Source of the DNA: Roseibium sp. MMSF_3412
Lineage (GTDB): Bacteria; Pseudomonadota; Alphaproteobacteria; Rhizobiales; Stappiaceae
Length of the DNA stretch: 64,000 nucleotides
Reading direction: 5' to 3'
Assembly: GCF_030733265.1 (NCBI RefSeq)
Contig: NZ_JASHJI010000016.1
Location: 62,001 to 126,000 of the forward strand
Positions 7,609 through 15,405 of this stretch are shown one piece after another (positions within the stretch are counted from its first letter, which is position 1; each line of letters starts with the position of its first letter). Below the pieces are notes generated by a model. The model ran no database searches. It had not been told where the DNA came from and was given only the letters and a program-made list of their open reading frames with translations. A program made the translations under genes and the position numbers.

Positions 7609-9642
7609 ATGAACGAACACGCCAAACTTGCCAAAGTCGTTTTCCAGCCGAGCGGACGGCGGGGGACATTTCCCGTCGGCACACCGCTGCTCGATGCGGC
7701 GCGGTCACTCGGTGTCTATGTCGAGTCCGTCTGTGGCGGGCGCGGGATCTGCGGGCGCTGTCAGATCTCGGTTTCGGAAGGAACCTTCGCCAAGGAAAAC
7801 CTGACCAGTTCGGCTGACAATCTTGAAGGTGCCACGGAAGCAGAGACCCGGTACGCGACCCTGCGCAGCCTTGCCTCCGACCGGCGGCTTTCCTGCCAGG
7901 CGAAAATTCTCGGCGATCTGGTGGTGGATGTGCCGACCGATGCCCAGACCAACCGCCAAGTGGTGAGAAAGCGCGCGGAAGCCAAGCATATCGATGCCGA
8001 CAGCGCAGTCTCGCTGATTACCGTTTCCATCGCCGAGCCGGACATGGAAACGCCGCGCGGAGATATCGACAGGCTGCGCGAAGCGCTCGCCGCCGACGCC
8101 GGCCTGACCGACCTTGCGGTCGATCCGATCCTCCTGCCCTCGGTTCAGACGATCCTGCGCCAAGGCAAATGGACCGTGACCGCCGCCATTTATGCCGATG
8201 AGGCTCTGCAGCCGACGGTGACAGCCCTTTGGCCCGGCGAAAAGAAAGCCGTCTACGGCCTTGCCGTGGATATCGGGTCAACCACGATCGCGGCACATCT
8301 GTGCAATCTGAAGAACGGCCGGACCGTCTCCTCGGCGGGCACGTCCAACCCGCAGATCCGTTTCGGCGAAGACCTGATGTCGCGGGTGTCCTACGTTCAG
8401 ATGAACCCGTCGAAGCTGCCGGACCTGACAAAGGCCGTGCGCGAAGCGATCAATGCGCTGGTCGGCAAGCTTGTCGGAGATGTCGGTGCGCAAAGGTCCG
8501 ACGTTCTGGATGCGACCTTTGTTGGCAACCCGGTGATGCATCACCTTTTCCTCGGGATCGACCCGGTCGAACTCGGCGGTGCGCCGTTCGCGCTGGCCGC
8601 CTCCGACGCCATGGTGCTAACGGCGCGCGACCTGTCGCTGGAGCTCAATCCCGGTGCCCGCGTCTACATGCTGCCGTGTATTGCCGGTCATGTCGGTGCT
8701 GATGCGGCGGCGGCCACGCTTTCGGAAAGCCCCTACAGCCACGACGAGATCACCCTGCTCGTGGATGTCGGAACGAATGCGGAAATCGTTCTGGGCAACA
8801 AGGACCGGCTGCTGGCTGCCTCCTCGCCGACCGGGCCGGCCTTTGAAGGCGCCGAAATCTCTTCGGGCCAGCGTGCTGCGCCGGGCGCGATCGAGCGCAT
8901 CCGGATCGACAAGGAAACCCTGGAGCCCCGCTTCAAGGTGATCGGCGTTGACGAGTGGTCCGACGAAGAGGGGTTTGCGGAAAAGATCGACAGCGTCGGC
9001 GTGACCGGTATCTGCGGATCGGGGATCATCGAAGCCGTCGCGGAAATGTATCTGGCAGGGCTCATCACCGAAGACGGGGTTATCGACGGTGCGCTTGCCG
9101 TGCGCACCCAGCGTGTTCAGGCCCAGGGTCGGACCTTTTCCTATCTCATCGCGGACGAGGACGTGGAGATCTCGATCCTGCAGACCGATATCCGTGCGAT
9201 CCAGCTCGCCAAGGGCGCGCTTTATGCCGGGGTCAAGCTTCTCCAGGACAAGCTCGGCACCTATGCGCTCGACCGGATCCGCCTTGCGGGCGCGTTCGGC
9301 AGCTACATCGACCCGCAATATGCCATGGTGCTCGGCCTCATTCCCGACTGTCCGCTCGACGGTGTCACGGGTGTCGGCAATGCTGCCGGAACCGGTGCGC
9401 GCATGGCGCTGCTGAACCGGGGCTACCGGCGCGAGATCGAACAGACCGTGCGCGACATTGAAAAGATCGAGACGGCGCTGGAACCGAAGTTCCAAGAGCA
9501 TTTCGTCAATGCCATGGCCCTGCCCAACAAGGTCGATCCCTTCCCGCACCTGCGCGCCGCAGTCGACCTGCCCGAGCGCAAGGCACCCGCCGCGGACGAG
9601 ACGGGAGGCGGTGAACGCCGCCGCAGGCGCCGACGCGGTTAA
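7609..9642 (+). CDS. Reductive activator of corrinoid proteins (2Fe-2S + ASKHA, DUF4445)
   Basis: 677-residue activator that should use ATP and electrons to return inactive Co(II) corrinoid to Co(I). The N-terminal ferredoxin domain has C42-x5-C48-x2-C51 and C96 as cluster ligands. A linker of about 100 residues follows. Then comes the actin-like ASKHA ATPase (DUF4445) with VYGLAVDIGSTTIAAHL as phosphate-1 loop, ATFVGNPVMHHLFLG, LLVDVGTNAEIVLGN as the second nucleotide loop, and IRLAGAFGSYIDP near the end. The C-terminus is a short acidic-to-basic tail ending in seven arginines broken only at the end by Gly. It should serve the corrinoid protein at 3723. Length and domains match RACo/RamQ-like proteins. 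The electron donor is not identified. Confidence 0.93.
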   Translation: MNEHAKLAKVVFQPSGRRGTFPVGTPLLDAARSLGVYVESVCGGRGICGRCQISVSEGTFAKENLTSSADNLEGATEAETRYATLRSLASDRRLSCQAKILGDLVVDVPTDAQTNRQVVRKRAEAKHIDADSAVSLITVSIAEPDMETPRGDIDRLREALAADAGLTDLAVDPILLPSVQTILRQGKWTVTAAIYADEALQPTVTALWPGEKKAVYGLAVDIGSTTIAAHLCNLKNGRTVSSAGTSNPQIRFGEDLMSRVSYVQMNPSKLPDLTKAVREAINALVGKLVGDVGAQRSDVLDATFVGNPVMHHLFLGIDPVELGGAPFALAASDAMVLTARDLSLELNPGARVYMLPCIAGHVGADAAAATLSESPYSHDEITLLVDVGTNAEIVLGNKDRLLAASSPTGPAFEGAEISSGQRAAPGAIERIRIDKETLEPRFKVIGVDEWSDEEGFAEKIDSVGVTGICGSGIIEAVAEMYLAGLITEDGVIDGALAVRTQRVQAQGRTFSYLIADEDVEISILQTDIRAIQLAKGALYAGVKLLQDKLGTYALDRIRLAGAFGSYIDPQYAMVLGLIPDCPLDGVTGVGNAAGTGARMALLNRGYRREIEQTVRDIEKIETALEPKFQEHFVNAMALPNKVDPFPHLRAAVDLPERKAPAADETGGGERRRRRRRG

Positions 9643-9692
9643 ACCCGAGCCTGTTGGCGCAGTAAGATCCGCGGATAGATTAGACGTCCGCG

Positions 9693-10517
9693 TCAGGGAT
9701 CCAGAAAGAACTGCTCGCGCAGCTGGTCCCAGATCTTCTCGCCGATCATGCAGTCATAGGGTTCTTCGAATGAGAATTGCACAGGCTGGATCACGGGTCT
9801 TTCTGGCTGAAATCCGCCGATTTCCAGGGTCAGCTTGCGGCGCACCGCATCGGGAAACTGGGCCCAGTCGGTGACCGGTATGACGAAACTCGCCGGCCCG
9901 CCCGTCACGCATTTGCGGTAATAGACATCCAGATCCGGAATGTTGAACTGCGAGCCCGGCCCGCCTGTCGTCATCAGCGGCAGGCCGTTGATCGTGATCC
10001 CCTTTTCCAACGCGGCATCGCGCGCGATCGTTACTGCCCTGCCGTGGTTGTTCGGGCCGTCGCCGGAAATGTCTATGACATGCCGGTCCGCCTGAAACGG
10101 GACTTCCTCCAGCAATTCGGCGGCATGGATGATCGCGCCGGATATGGAGGTGCGTCGCTGGCTGAAGGACCTATCCTCCAGAACCTGGTCGGAGAAGGCC
10201 TGTGCGTCGGCCGCCTCGTCGATCAAGGTCCAGTCCACGATCACGCGCAGATGATTGTCGTTGGCCCATTCGAACATCATCAGCGCGATCCTGCCGCGCG
10301 CACCGAGCTCGATGGCCCTGATCACTTCTGGGCTGGCGATGGCCGCCGCATAGCCGCGTCGCTGCAGCTCCAGTTCTTCCTGGGACATTGAGCGTGAGAC
10401 ATCGATGGCGAGGACAAGGGCAACATCCACGCTTTCCTGGGCTTTGACCTGCGACTGGAGACCCGCCCCCAAAAGGGCGGCGAACAACATGAAGGGTGTG
10501 AGTGCCGCTCTCCACAT
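9693..10517 (-). CDS. DUF1194 secreted von Willebrand A-like protein
   Basis: 274 residues with a signal peptide (about residues 1-26, ending QVKAQ). A vWA-type fold follows: VALVLAIDVSRSMS contains the MIDAS DxSxS motif (D-V-S-R-S), the middle strand reads RIALMMFEW, and HVIDISGDGPNN supplies the downstream MIDAS Asp. A Cys in YYRKCVTGG and one in YDCMIGEK could form a disulfide. This is the DUF1194 architecture, common in Alphaproteobacteria; the ligand is unknown. The gene is convergent with the activator gene and divergent from the enoyl-CoA hydratase. No partner gene is visible nearby. Confidence 0.88.
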   Translation of the reverse strand: MWRAALTPFMLFAALLGAGLQSQVKAQESVDVALVLAIDVSRSMSQEELELQRRGYAAAIASPEVIRAIELGARGRIALMMFEWANDNHLRVIVDWTLIDEAADAQAFSDQVLEDRSFSQRRTSISGAIIHAAELLEEVPFQADRHVIDISGDGPNNHGRAVTIARDAALEKGITINGLPLMTTGGPGSQFNIPDLDVYYRKCVTGGPASFVIPVTDWAQFPDAVRRKLTLEIGGFQPERPVIQPVQFSFEEPYDCMIGEKIWDQLREQFFLDP

Positions 10518-10677
10518 GGCTTCATCCTACCTGAAAACCGGGTGCTTGGCAGCGGTGTACTTTCGACCTTGGATAAAGGCTGCGTGAAACAATCGGCCCG
10601 GAGGCACTTTTCAGCTATCGCGCGCCTGCCGCGTTCCGCTATAACAAGCGCCAAACAAACGATGCAGGAAACGGTCC

Positions 10678-11499
10678 ATGTCTGAAACCGCCGCAAACGA
10701 CCACGCCGAAAAGCCGATGCTCGGCACACTGCTCCACGAAGGCGTCTACCGGATCGTCATGCAGCGGCCGGACCGCATGAATTCACTCTCAACGGAGATG
10801 ATGGCAGCTCTATCTGCGGAACTGGACGCGGCCGCCCAAGACCCAGCTGTGCGGGTGATCCTGCTGGGCGCAGAAGGCAAGGTTTTCTGCGCCGGACACG
10901 ATCTGAAGGAAATGACCGCCGCCCGCGCGGAAGCCGATGGAGGCAAGGCAACCTATGAGCGGATCATGGCGCAGTGTTCCGACCTGATGCAGCAGATCGT
11001 CCGCCTGCCGAAACCGGTCATTGCGGTCGTGACCGGCGTTGCCACGGCTGCCGGTTGCCAGCTGGTTGCCTCCTGCGATCTCGCCATTGCAACGGATACC
11101 GCGACCTTCTGCACGCCGGGCGTCAACATCGGTCTCTTCTGTTCCACCCCCATGGTGGCGCTTTCGCGCAATGTCGCCCCGAAACATGCCATGGAAATGC
11201 TGCTTACCGGGGAGAGCATTGACGCTTCGACGGCCAAGGAATTCGGACTGATCAACAGGATCGTCCCGCGTGACTATCTGGATCAGGTTGTTCAGAAATA
11301 CGCCGAGACCATTGCCTCCAAGTCACTGAAAACGCTCAAGATCGGCAAGGAAGCCTTCTATCGCCAGCTCGAAATGCCGCTGTCTGAAGCCTATGATTTC
11401 GCGGCGCAGACCATGGTGGAAAACATGCTGGCGAACGACGCCGAAGAAGGCATTTCCGCGTTCCTGCAAAAACGCAAACCCGACTGGACGGACAGCTGA
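10678..11499 (+). CDS. Enoyl-CoA hydratase/isomerase family protein
   Basis: 273-residue crotonase-fold enzyme. VILLGAEGKVFCAGHDLKEM is the first oxyanion-hole/CoA-binding block and VTGVATAAGCQLVASCDLAIA the second. The usual catalytic Glu of classical enoyl-CoA hydratases (GGGxEL) is replaced by the A-A-G-C-Q-L pattern, so this probably belongs to an ECHDC3-like subgroup whose reaction is less certain. LLTGESIDASTAKEFGLINR is the conserved C-terminal region. It is monocistronic or paired with the CoA-binding protein 29 bp downstream, which supports an acyl-CoA metabolic context. Confidence 0.88.
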   Translation: MSETAANDHAEKPMLGTLLHEGVYRIVMQRPDRMNSLSTEMMAALSAELDAAAQDPAVRVILLGAEGKVFCAGHDLKEMTAARAEADGGKATYERIMAQCSDLMQQIVRLPKPVIAVVTGVATAAGCQLVASCDLAIATDTATFCTPGVNIGLFCSTPMVALSRNVAPKHAMEMLLTGESIDASTAKEFGLINRIVPRDYLDQVVQKYAETIASKSLKTLKIGKEAFYRQLEMPLSEAYDFAAQTMVENMLANDAEEGISAFLQKRKPDWTDS

Positions 11500-11528
11500 G
11501 TACTGCGACAGGCAAAGGTTTTCCTTAA

Positions 11529-12059
11529 ATGAACCACGACAGTTATTCCGATACCTACATCAAGGGCATCCTTGATGAGGTCAAAACCGTTGCGATGATC
11601 GGCGCGTCGGCGAACACTGTGCGCCCGTCCTATTTCGTCCTGAAATACCTGCTTTCAAAAGGCTATGACGTCTGGCCGATCAATCCGGGTCAGGCGGGCA
11701 AGGACATCCTGGGGCAGACTGTCTATGCCTCGCTTGACGATGTTCCGGATGTCCCGGACATGATCGATATCTTCCGCAATTCGGAAGCCGCCGGGCAGAT
11801 CGTCGAGCAGGTGCTTCAAAGCGGCAAGTTGCCCAAGGTCATCTGGATGCAGTTGACGGTCCGCCACGACGAGGCGGCGAAGCGCGCAGAGGCTGCCGGG
11901 ATCAAGGTTGTCATGGACCGGTGCCCAAAGATCGAATACGGACGGCTTTCCGGCGAGATCGGCTGGGCCGGGGTCAATTCCAAAACGATTTCCGCCAGGC
12001 GCCCGACACTCAAATCGGGGTTCCAGCACCGCGGACTGACCGGCAAGAGCGAAAGCTGA
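11529..12059 (+). CDS. CoA-binding domain protein (YccU-like)
   Basis: 176-residue stand-alone Rossmann CoA-binding protein of the YccU type. TVAMIGASANTVRPSYFVLKYL is the nucleotide-binding start, followed by GYDVWPINPGQAGKDILGQ, PDMIDIFRNSEAAG, VIWMQLTVRH and VVMDRCPKIEYGRL, all family signatures. It lacks the ligase ATP-grasp domains found in acetyl-CoA synthetase fusions. A role in CoA or acyl-CoA sensing is inferred; no reaction is known. It lies directly behind an enoyl-CoA hydratase gene and ahead of the MetY leader. Confidence 0.9.
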   Translation: MNHDSYSDTYIKGILDEVKTVAMIGASANTVRPSYFVLKYLLSKGYDVWPINPGQAGKDILGQTVYASLDDVPDVPDMIDIFRNSEAAGQIVEQVLQSGKLPKVIWMQLTVRHDEAAKRAEAAGIKVVMDRCPKIEYGRLSGEIGWAGVNSKTISARRPTLKSGFQHRGLTGKSES

Positions 12060-12149
12060 CGCTGCCGGTTGAGCGGAAAAGACGCTGCGGCACACTCAAG
12101 CCTTTGACATCGGTATTCCAACGAGGCGCTTCAATTCGAAAAATCCTGC

Positions 12150-12206
12150 TTTGACCTCCCCTCAAGGTTCGGTCAAACTGCGCAAAATTCCAAAGGGAGG
12201 TTGTTT
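12150..12206 (+). promoter_or_regulatory. Candidate RBS-sequestering pseudoknot upstream of metY
   Basis: TTTGACC (12150-12156) pairs with GGTCAAA (12171-12177). The 14-nt loop starts TCCCC, which can pair with GGGA of the Shine-Dalgarno AAAGGGAGG (12192-12200), 6 bp before the ATG. The geometry (hairpin loop pairing with the RBS upstream of a metY gene) recalls SAM-II/SAM-V riboswitches, which control such genes, but I cannot match their full consensus. Confidence 0.45.
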
Positions 12207-13487
12207 ATGAGCGAAAATATTCCAGGGTTTTCCACGCTGGCCATTCATGCCGGTGCTGCACCCGATCCGTCCACGGGCGCACGCGCCACGCCTATCTACC
12301 AGACAACGTCTTTCGTCTTCGACGATGTCGACCATGCCGCCTCCCTGTTCGGCCTGCAGGCCTTCGGCAACATCTATACCCGTATCACCAATCCGACGAC
12401 CGCCGTGCTGGAAGAGCGCGTCGCAGCCCTGGAAGGCGGCACCGCCGCCCTTGCGACCGCATCCGGCCATTCCGCGCAACTGCTCTGCTTCCACACCCTG
12501 ATGCAGCCCGGCGACAACATCGTTGCGGCCAACAAGCTCTATGGCGGCTCCATCAACCAGTTGAACCACTCCTTCAAGAGCTTCGGCTGGAGCGTGAAAT
12601 GGGCCGATCCGGACGATCTCAACACCTTCGAAGCGGCGATTGACGAGAACACCAAGGCGATCTTCATCGAGAGCCTGGCGAATCCGGGCGGTATCGTCAT
12701 GGATATCGAAGCGATTTCCGCGCTTGCAAAGGCCAAGGGTATCCCCCTGGTCGTGGACAACACCATGGCGACGCCATATCTGTGCCGCCCGATCGAGCAC
12801 GGCGCCGATATCGTACTGCACTCGCTGACCAAGTTCATGGGCGGGCACGGCAACTCAATGGGCGGCATCATCGTTGACGGCGGCAGCTTCGACTGGTCGG
12901 CCGGCGGGCGTTACCCGCTCCTGTCCGAGCCGAGACCGGAATATCAGGGCATCGTCCTGCACGAGACGTTCGGCAACTTCGCGTTCGCTATCGCCTGCCG
13001 TGTGCTCGGCTTGCGCGACCTTGGACCGGCGATCTCGCCGTTCAACTCCTTCATGATTCTCACCGGCATCGAGACATTGCCGCTGCGTATGCAGCGCCAT
13101 TCGGACAACGCCAAGAAAGTTGCCCTGCATCTGTCCGGACACAGCAAGGTCAACTGGGTGTCCTATGCGGCCCTTCCGGAGGACAAGCATCACGCGCTTC
13201 AGCAGAAATACATGCCGAAAGGCGCTGGAGCGGTCTTCACCTTCGGCGTTGAGGGCGGATATGACGCGGGCGTGGCGCTCGTTTCCAAGTGCGAGCTGTT
13301 CTCGCATCTTGCCAATATCGGTGACACGCGCAGCCTGATTATCCATCCGGCATCCACGACACACCGCCAGCTGACCGATGATCAGAAAACGGCAGCCGGT
13401 GCCGGTCCGGATGTCGTGCGCATTTCTGTTGGACTTGAAGAAGTCGACGACATCATCGCCGATCTCGATCAGGCACTGTCCGACTGA
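12207..13487 (+). CDS. metY: O-acetylhomoserine sulfhydrylase family (MetY)
   Basis: 426-residue PLP enzyme of the Cys/Met metabolism family; it makes homocysteine from O-acetylhomoserine and sulfide. TLAIHAGAAPDPSTGARATPIYQTT is the typical N-terminus (split here by HAGAAPD and RATPIYQTT), ALATASGHSAQ binds the cofactor phosphate, VVDNTMATP holds the PLP-ring Asp and HSLTKFMGGHGNSMGG contains the Schiff-base Lys. ATG 12207 is chosen because AAAGGGAGG lies just before it; an upstream TTG at 12201 would destroy this spacing. The 5' region can form a pseudoknot that hides the ribosome site. A strong terminator follows. Confidence 0.93.
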   Translation: MSENIPGFSTLAIHAGAAPDPSTGARATPIYQTTSFVFDDVDHAASLFGLQAFGNIYTRITNPTTAVLEERVAALEGGTAALATASGHSAQLLCFHTLMQPGDNIVAANKLYGGSINQLNHSFKSFGWSVKWADPDDLNTFEAAIDENTKAIFIESLANPGGIVMDIEAISALAKAKGIPLVVDNTMATPYLCRPIEHGADIVLHSLTKFMGGHGNSMGGIIVDGGSFDWSAGGRYPLLSEPRPEYQGIVLHETFGNFAFAIACRVLGLRDLGPAISPFNSFMILTGIETLPLRMQRHSDNAKKVALHLSGHSKVNWVSYAALPEDKHHALQQKYMPKGAGAVFTFGVEGGYDAGVALVSKCELFSHLANIGDTRSLIIHPASTTHRQLTDDQKTAAGAGPDVVRISVGLEEVDDIIADLDQALSD

Positions 13488-13513
13488 CGTTTGTTGCAGC
13501 ATCACTGAACCGC

Positions 13514-13545
13514 AAAATGCCCGCCTCTCCGGCGGGCATTTTTTT
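13514..13545 (+). terminator. Terminator of metY
   Basis: AAAATGCCCGCC and GGCGGGCATTTT form a long perfect stem with loop TCTCC, ending in a T-run. It lies 27 bp after the metY stop. Confidence 0.93.
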
Positions 13546-13939
13546 GATCGCATTCCCTTGGCTGAAATCAACCCTCGTCATGCCATGGTGTGCCCCACGG
13601 CTGTCCGGTCCGGAACTTGCTGTCGAACTCAGGTCATTGAGAAAGAGGCAGTATTCCGTTCAGCGCGAAGTTGGGACAAGGACTGGTTTCCCGGATTTGT
13701 CGTCCCGGTTTGGCGTGGAAGCGGCAAGACCGGGATCTAGTACGCCGTGTGGCCTCAGGTTGGAAGAAGCGTGAGAAACAAGAGGTTACAGGTTCCCTGC
13801 CTTCCGCTGCGCTTCAGCAGGGATGACAAGTCAGCATACGCAAGCGCGCCCAAAGGGACCCATTTCGTTATGAACCGGACAGCAGTGGGTCAAGCCCTGC
13901 AATGACGCAGGTTGGTGCGGCGGCTGTGGTTTTTCGGCA
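13546..13939. repeat. Gene-free stretch with REP-like palindromes
   Basis: 394 bp without a plausible gene. It contains CCCGGT...ACCGGGATCTAGTACG (around 13704-13744) and CCTGCCTTCCGC...GCAGGGATGAC (around 13796-13828). These resemble the dispersed GTCATCCCGG-type intergenic palindromes of Alphaproteobacteria. The 3' end of ctaA lies at 13940. Confidence 0.45.
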
Positions 13940-15040
13940 CTACGCCCTGACCGGATAAGCCCCCTTGAGTGCTGCAAGGTGATCGACCGAAGCGGCAAGG
14001 ACAAAGACCGCGAAACCCTGGTGAACAAGCGCCATCGAGAGCGGCACCTGCCAGATCAGCGTCAGGATGCCGAAGACCGCCTGCAGCACGACAAAAACTC
14101 CCAGATGCGCACCTGCACGGCGCAGCGAACTGCGCCTGCTGACCCGGAAGGTCGACCACATCAGGATCACTGCCAGCCCGATCAGAATGTAAGCCGTCAT
14201 CCGGTGCTGGAACTGAACGGTCAGTACATTTTCAAAGAAATTCAGCCATACCGGCTGAAGCAGCAACAAGCCGTCAGGGATAAACTGTCCGTCCATCAGG
14301 GGCCACGTGTTGAAGGTCATTCCGGCATTCAATCCGGCGACGAGGCCACCCAGGAACATCTGTACAAACACCACGGCAAGAACGACGGTGCTCAAGCCGG
14401 TCAAGCGGTCCTGTTCGTCGGGCAACGGGTCTTCAAGCGGTGTCAACCGCCTCGCGATCCAGAACAGATAGGCGAAGATGATCAGCGCGAGTGTCAGATG
14501 CGTGGCGAGACGGTATTGGCTGACGTCGACACGATCAACCAGCCCTGAAGCGACCATCCACCAGCCGACGAAGCCCTGGAGCCCTCCAAGGGCGAGGCCG
14601 AGCAGAAGGCGCGGTTTCAGCCACGGTTCGACACGACCGGCGACCCAGAACGCCACCATGGGGACAAAGAAGGCAACCCCGATGACGCGTCCAAGCATCC
14701 TGTGGCCCCACTCCCACCAGAAGATGAACTTGAATTCCTCCAGGCTCATGCCCTTGTTGATGAGCTGATACTCCGGAATCTGGCGGTATTTTTCGAGCTC
14801 CTCTTCCCACTCCGCTTCACTGAGTGGCGGGATGACACCGTGTATCGGTTTCCATTCGGTGATGGAGAGCCCGGACTCGGTCAACCGGGTCGCTCCGCCA
14901 ACCACGACCATCGCGAGAATGAGCAGACACACGCAATAGAGCCACCAGCGGATCATCGTCCGGCTGCGCCTGAGCTGTTCCAGTTTTGCAGGCGGGATCT
15001 GGACGTCGGCCATCCCCTCTCCCTTGGCAATAACGTTCAT
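13940..15040 (-). CDS. ctaA: Heme A synthase (COX15/CtaA)
   Basis: About 366-residue inner-membrane enzyme that oxidises heme O to heme A for cytochrome c oxidase. Eight hydrophobic helices are visible. Family motifs include GGATRLTESGLSITEWKPI after TM1, EFKFIFWWEWGHRMLGR (heme-ligand His), LATHLTLALIIF, GLVAGLNAGMTFNTWPLMDG and VQFQHRMTAYIL. The start is either ATG 15040 or ATG 15013; the latter has AGGGAGAGGGG immediately upstream, but very close. It is divergent from the DUF2842 gene, an arrangement common in Alphaproteobacteria. Confidence 0.95.
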   Translation of the reverse strand: MNVIAKGEGMADVQIPPAKLEQLRRSRTMIRWWLYCVCLLILAMVVVGGATRLTESGLSITEWKPIHGVIPPLSEAEWEEELEKYRQIPEYQLINKGMSLEEFKFIFWWEWGHRMLGRVIGVAFFVPMVAFWVAGRVEPWLKPRLLLGLALGGLQGFVGWWMVASGLVDRVDVSQYRLATHLTLALIIFAYLFWIARRLTPLEDPLPDEQDRLTGLSTVVLAVVFVQMFLGGLVAGLNAGMTFNTWPLMDGQFIPDGLLLLQPVWLNFFENVLTVQFQHRMTAYILIGLAVILMWSTFRVSRRSSLRRAGAHLGVFVVLQAVFGILTLIWQVPLSMALVHQGFAVFVLAASVDHLAALKGAYPVRA

Positions 15041-15189
15041 AAAAGCGCCCCGGTTATTCCATCGCCGATTTGACCTTTCGTGTGCGGAGATATAGGTGCA
15101 ATAACACCACGGCAAGCGGACTGAGACATTTTGCGTCAATCGGTCTCGCATTATGCGCCGATAGATCGCTAAAACGGACACACCCGACG

Positions 15190-15405
15190 ATGGTTCCCTC
15201 GTTTCGCAAATTTGTAGGCATGGTCCTTCTGGTCACCTTCGTCATCATTTACGCCTTCACGGCGATGGTGATCGGTGACATGACGCTGCAGCAGGCCTCG
15301 AACCTTGTGCGTTTTGTCTATTTCGCGGTTGCCGGCCTGCTTTGGGTCATTCCGGCAGGCGCCATCATCTGGTGGATGGAAAGAAGCGGGAAAAACCAGA
15401 CCTGA
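15190..15405 (+). CDS. DUF2842 small membrane protein
   Basis: 71-residue protein with two transmembrane helices (about residues 8-30 and 40-62) and the short charged C-terminus WWMERSGKNQT. The pattern RKFVGMVLLVTFVIIYAF ... AVAGLLWVIPAGAIIWWM fits DUF2842, a family often next to ctaA. ATG 15190 is chosen over an upstream non-hydrophobic extension. The last 41 bp overlap the 3' end of the convergent deacetylase gene. Function unknown. Confidence 0.82.
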   Translation: MVPSFRKFVGMVLLVTFVIIYAFTAMVIGDMTLQQASNLVRFVYFAVAGLLWVIPAGAIIWWMERSGKNQT

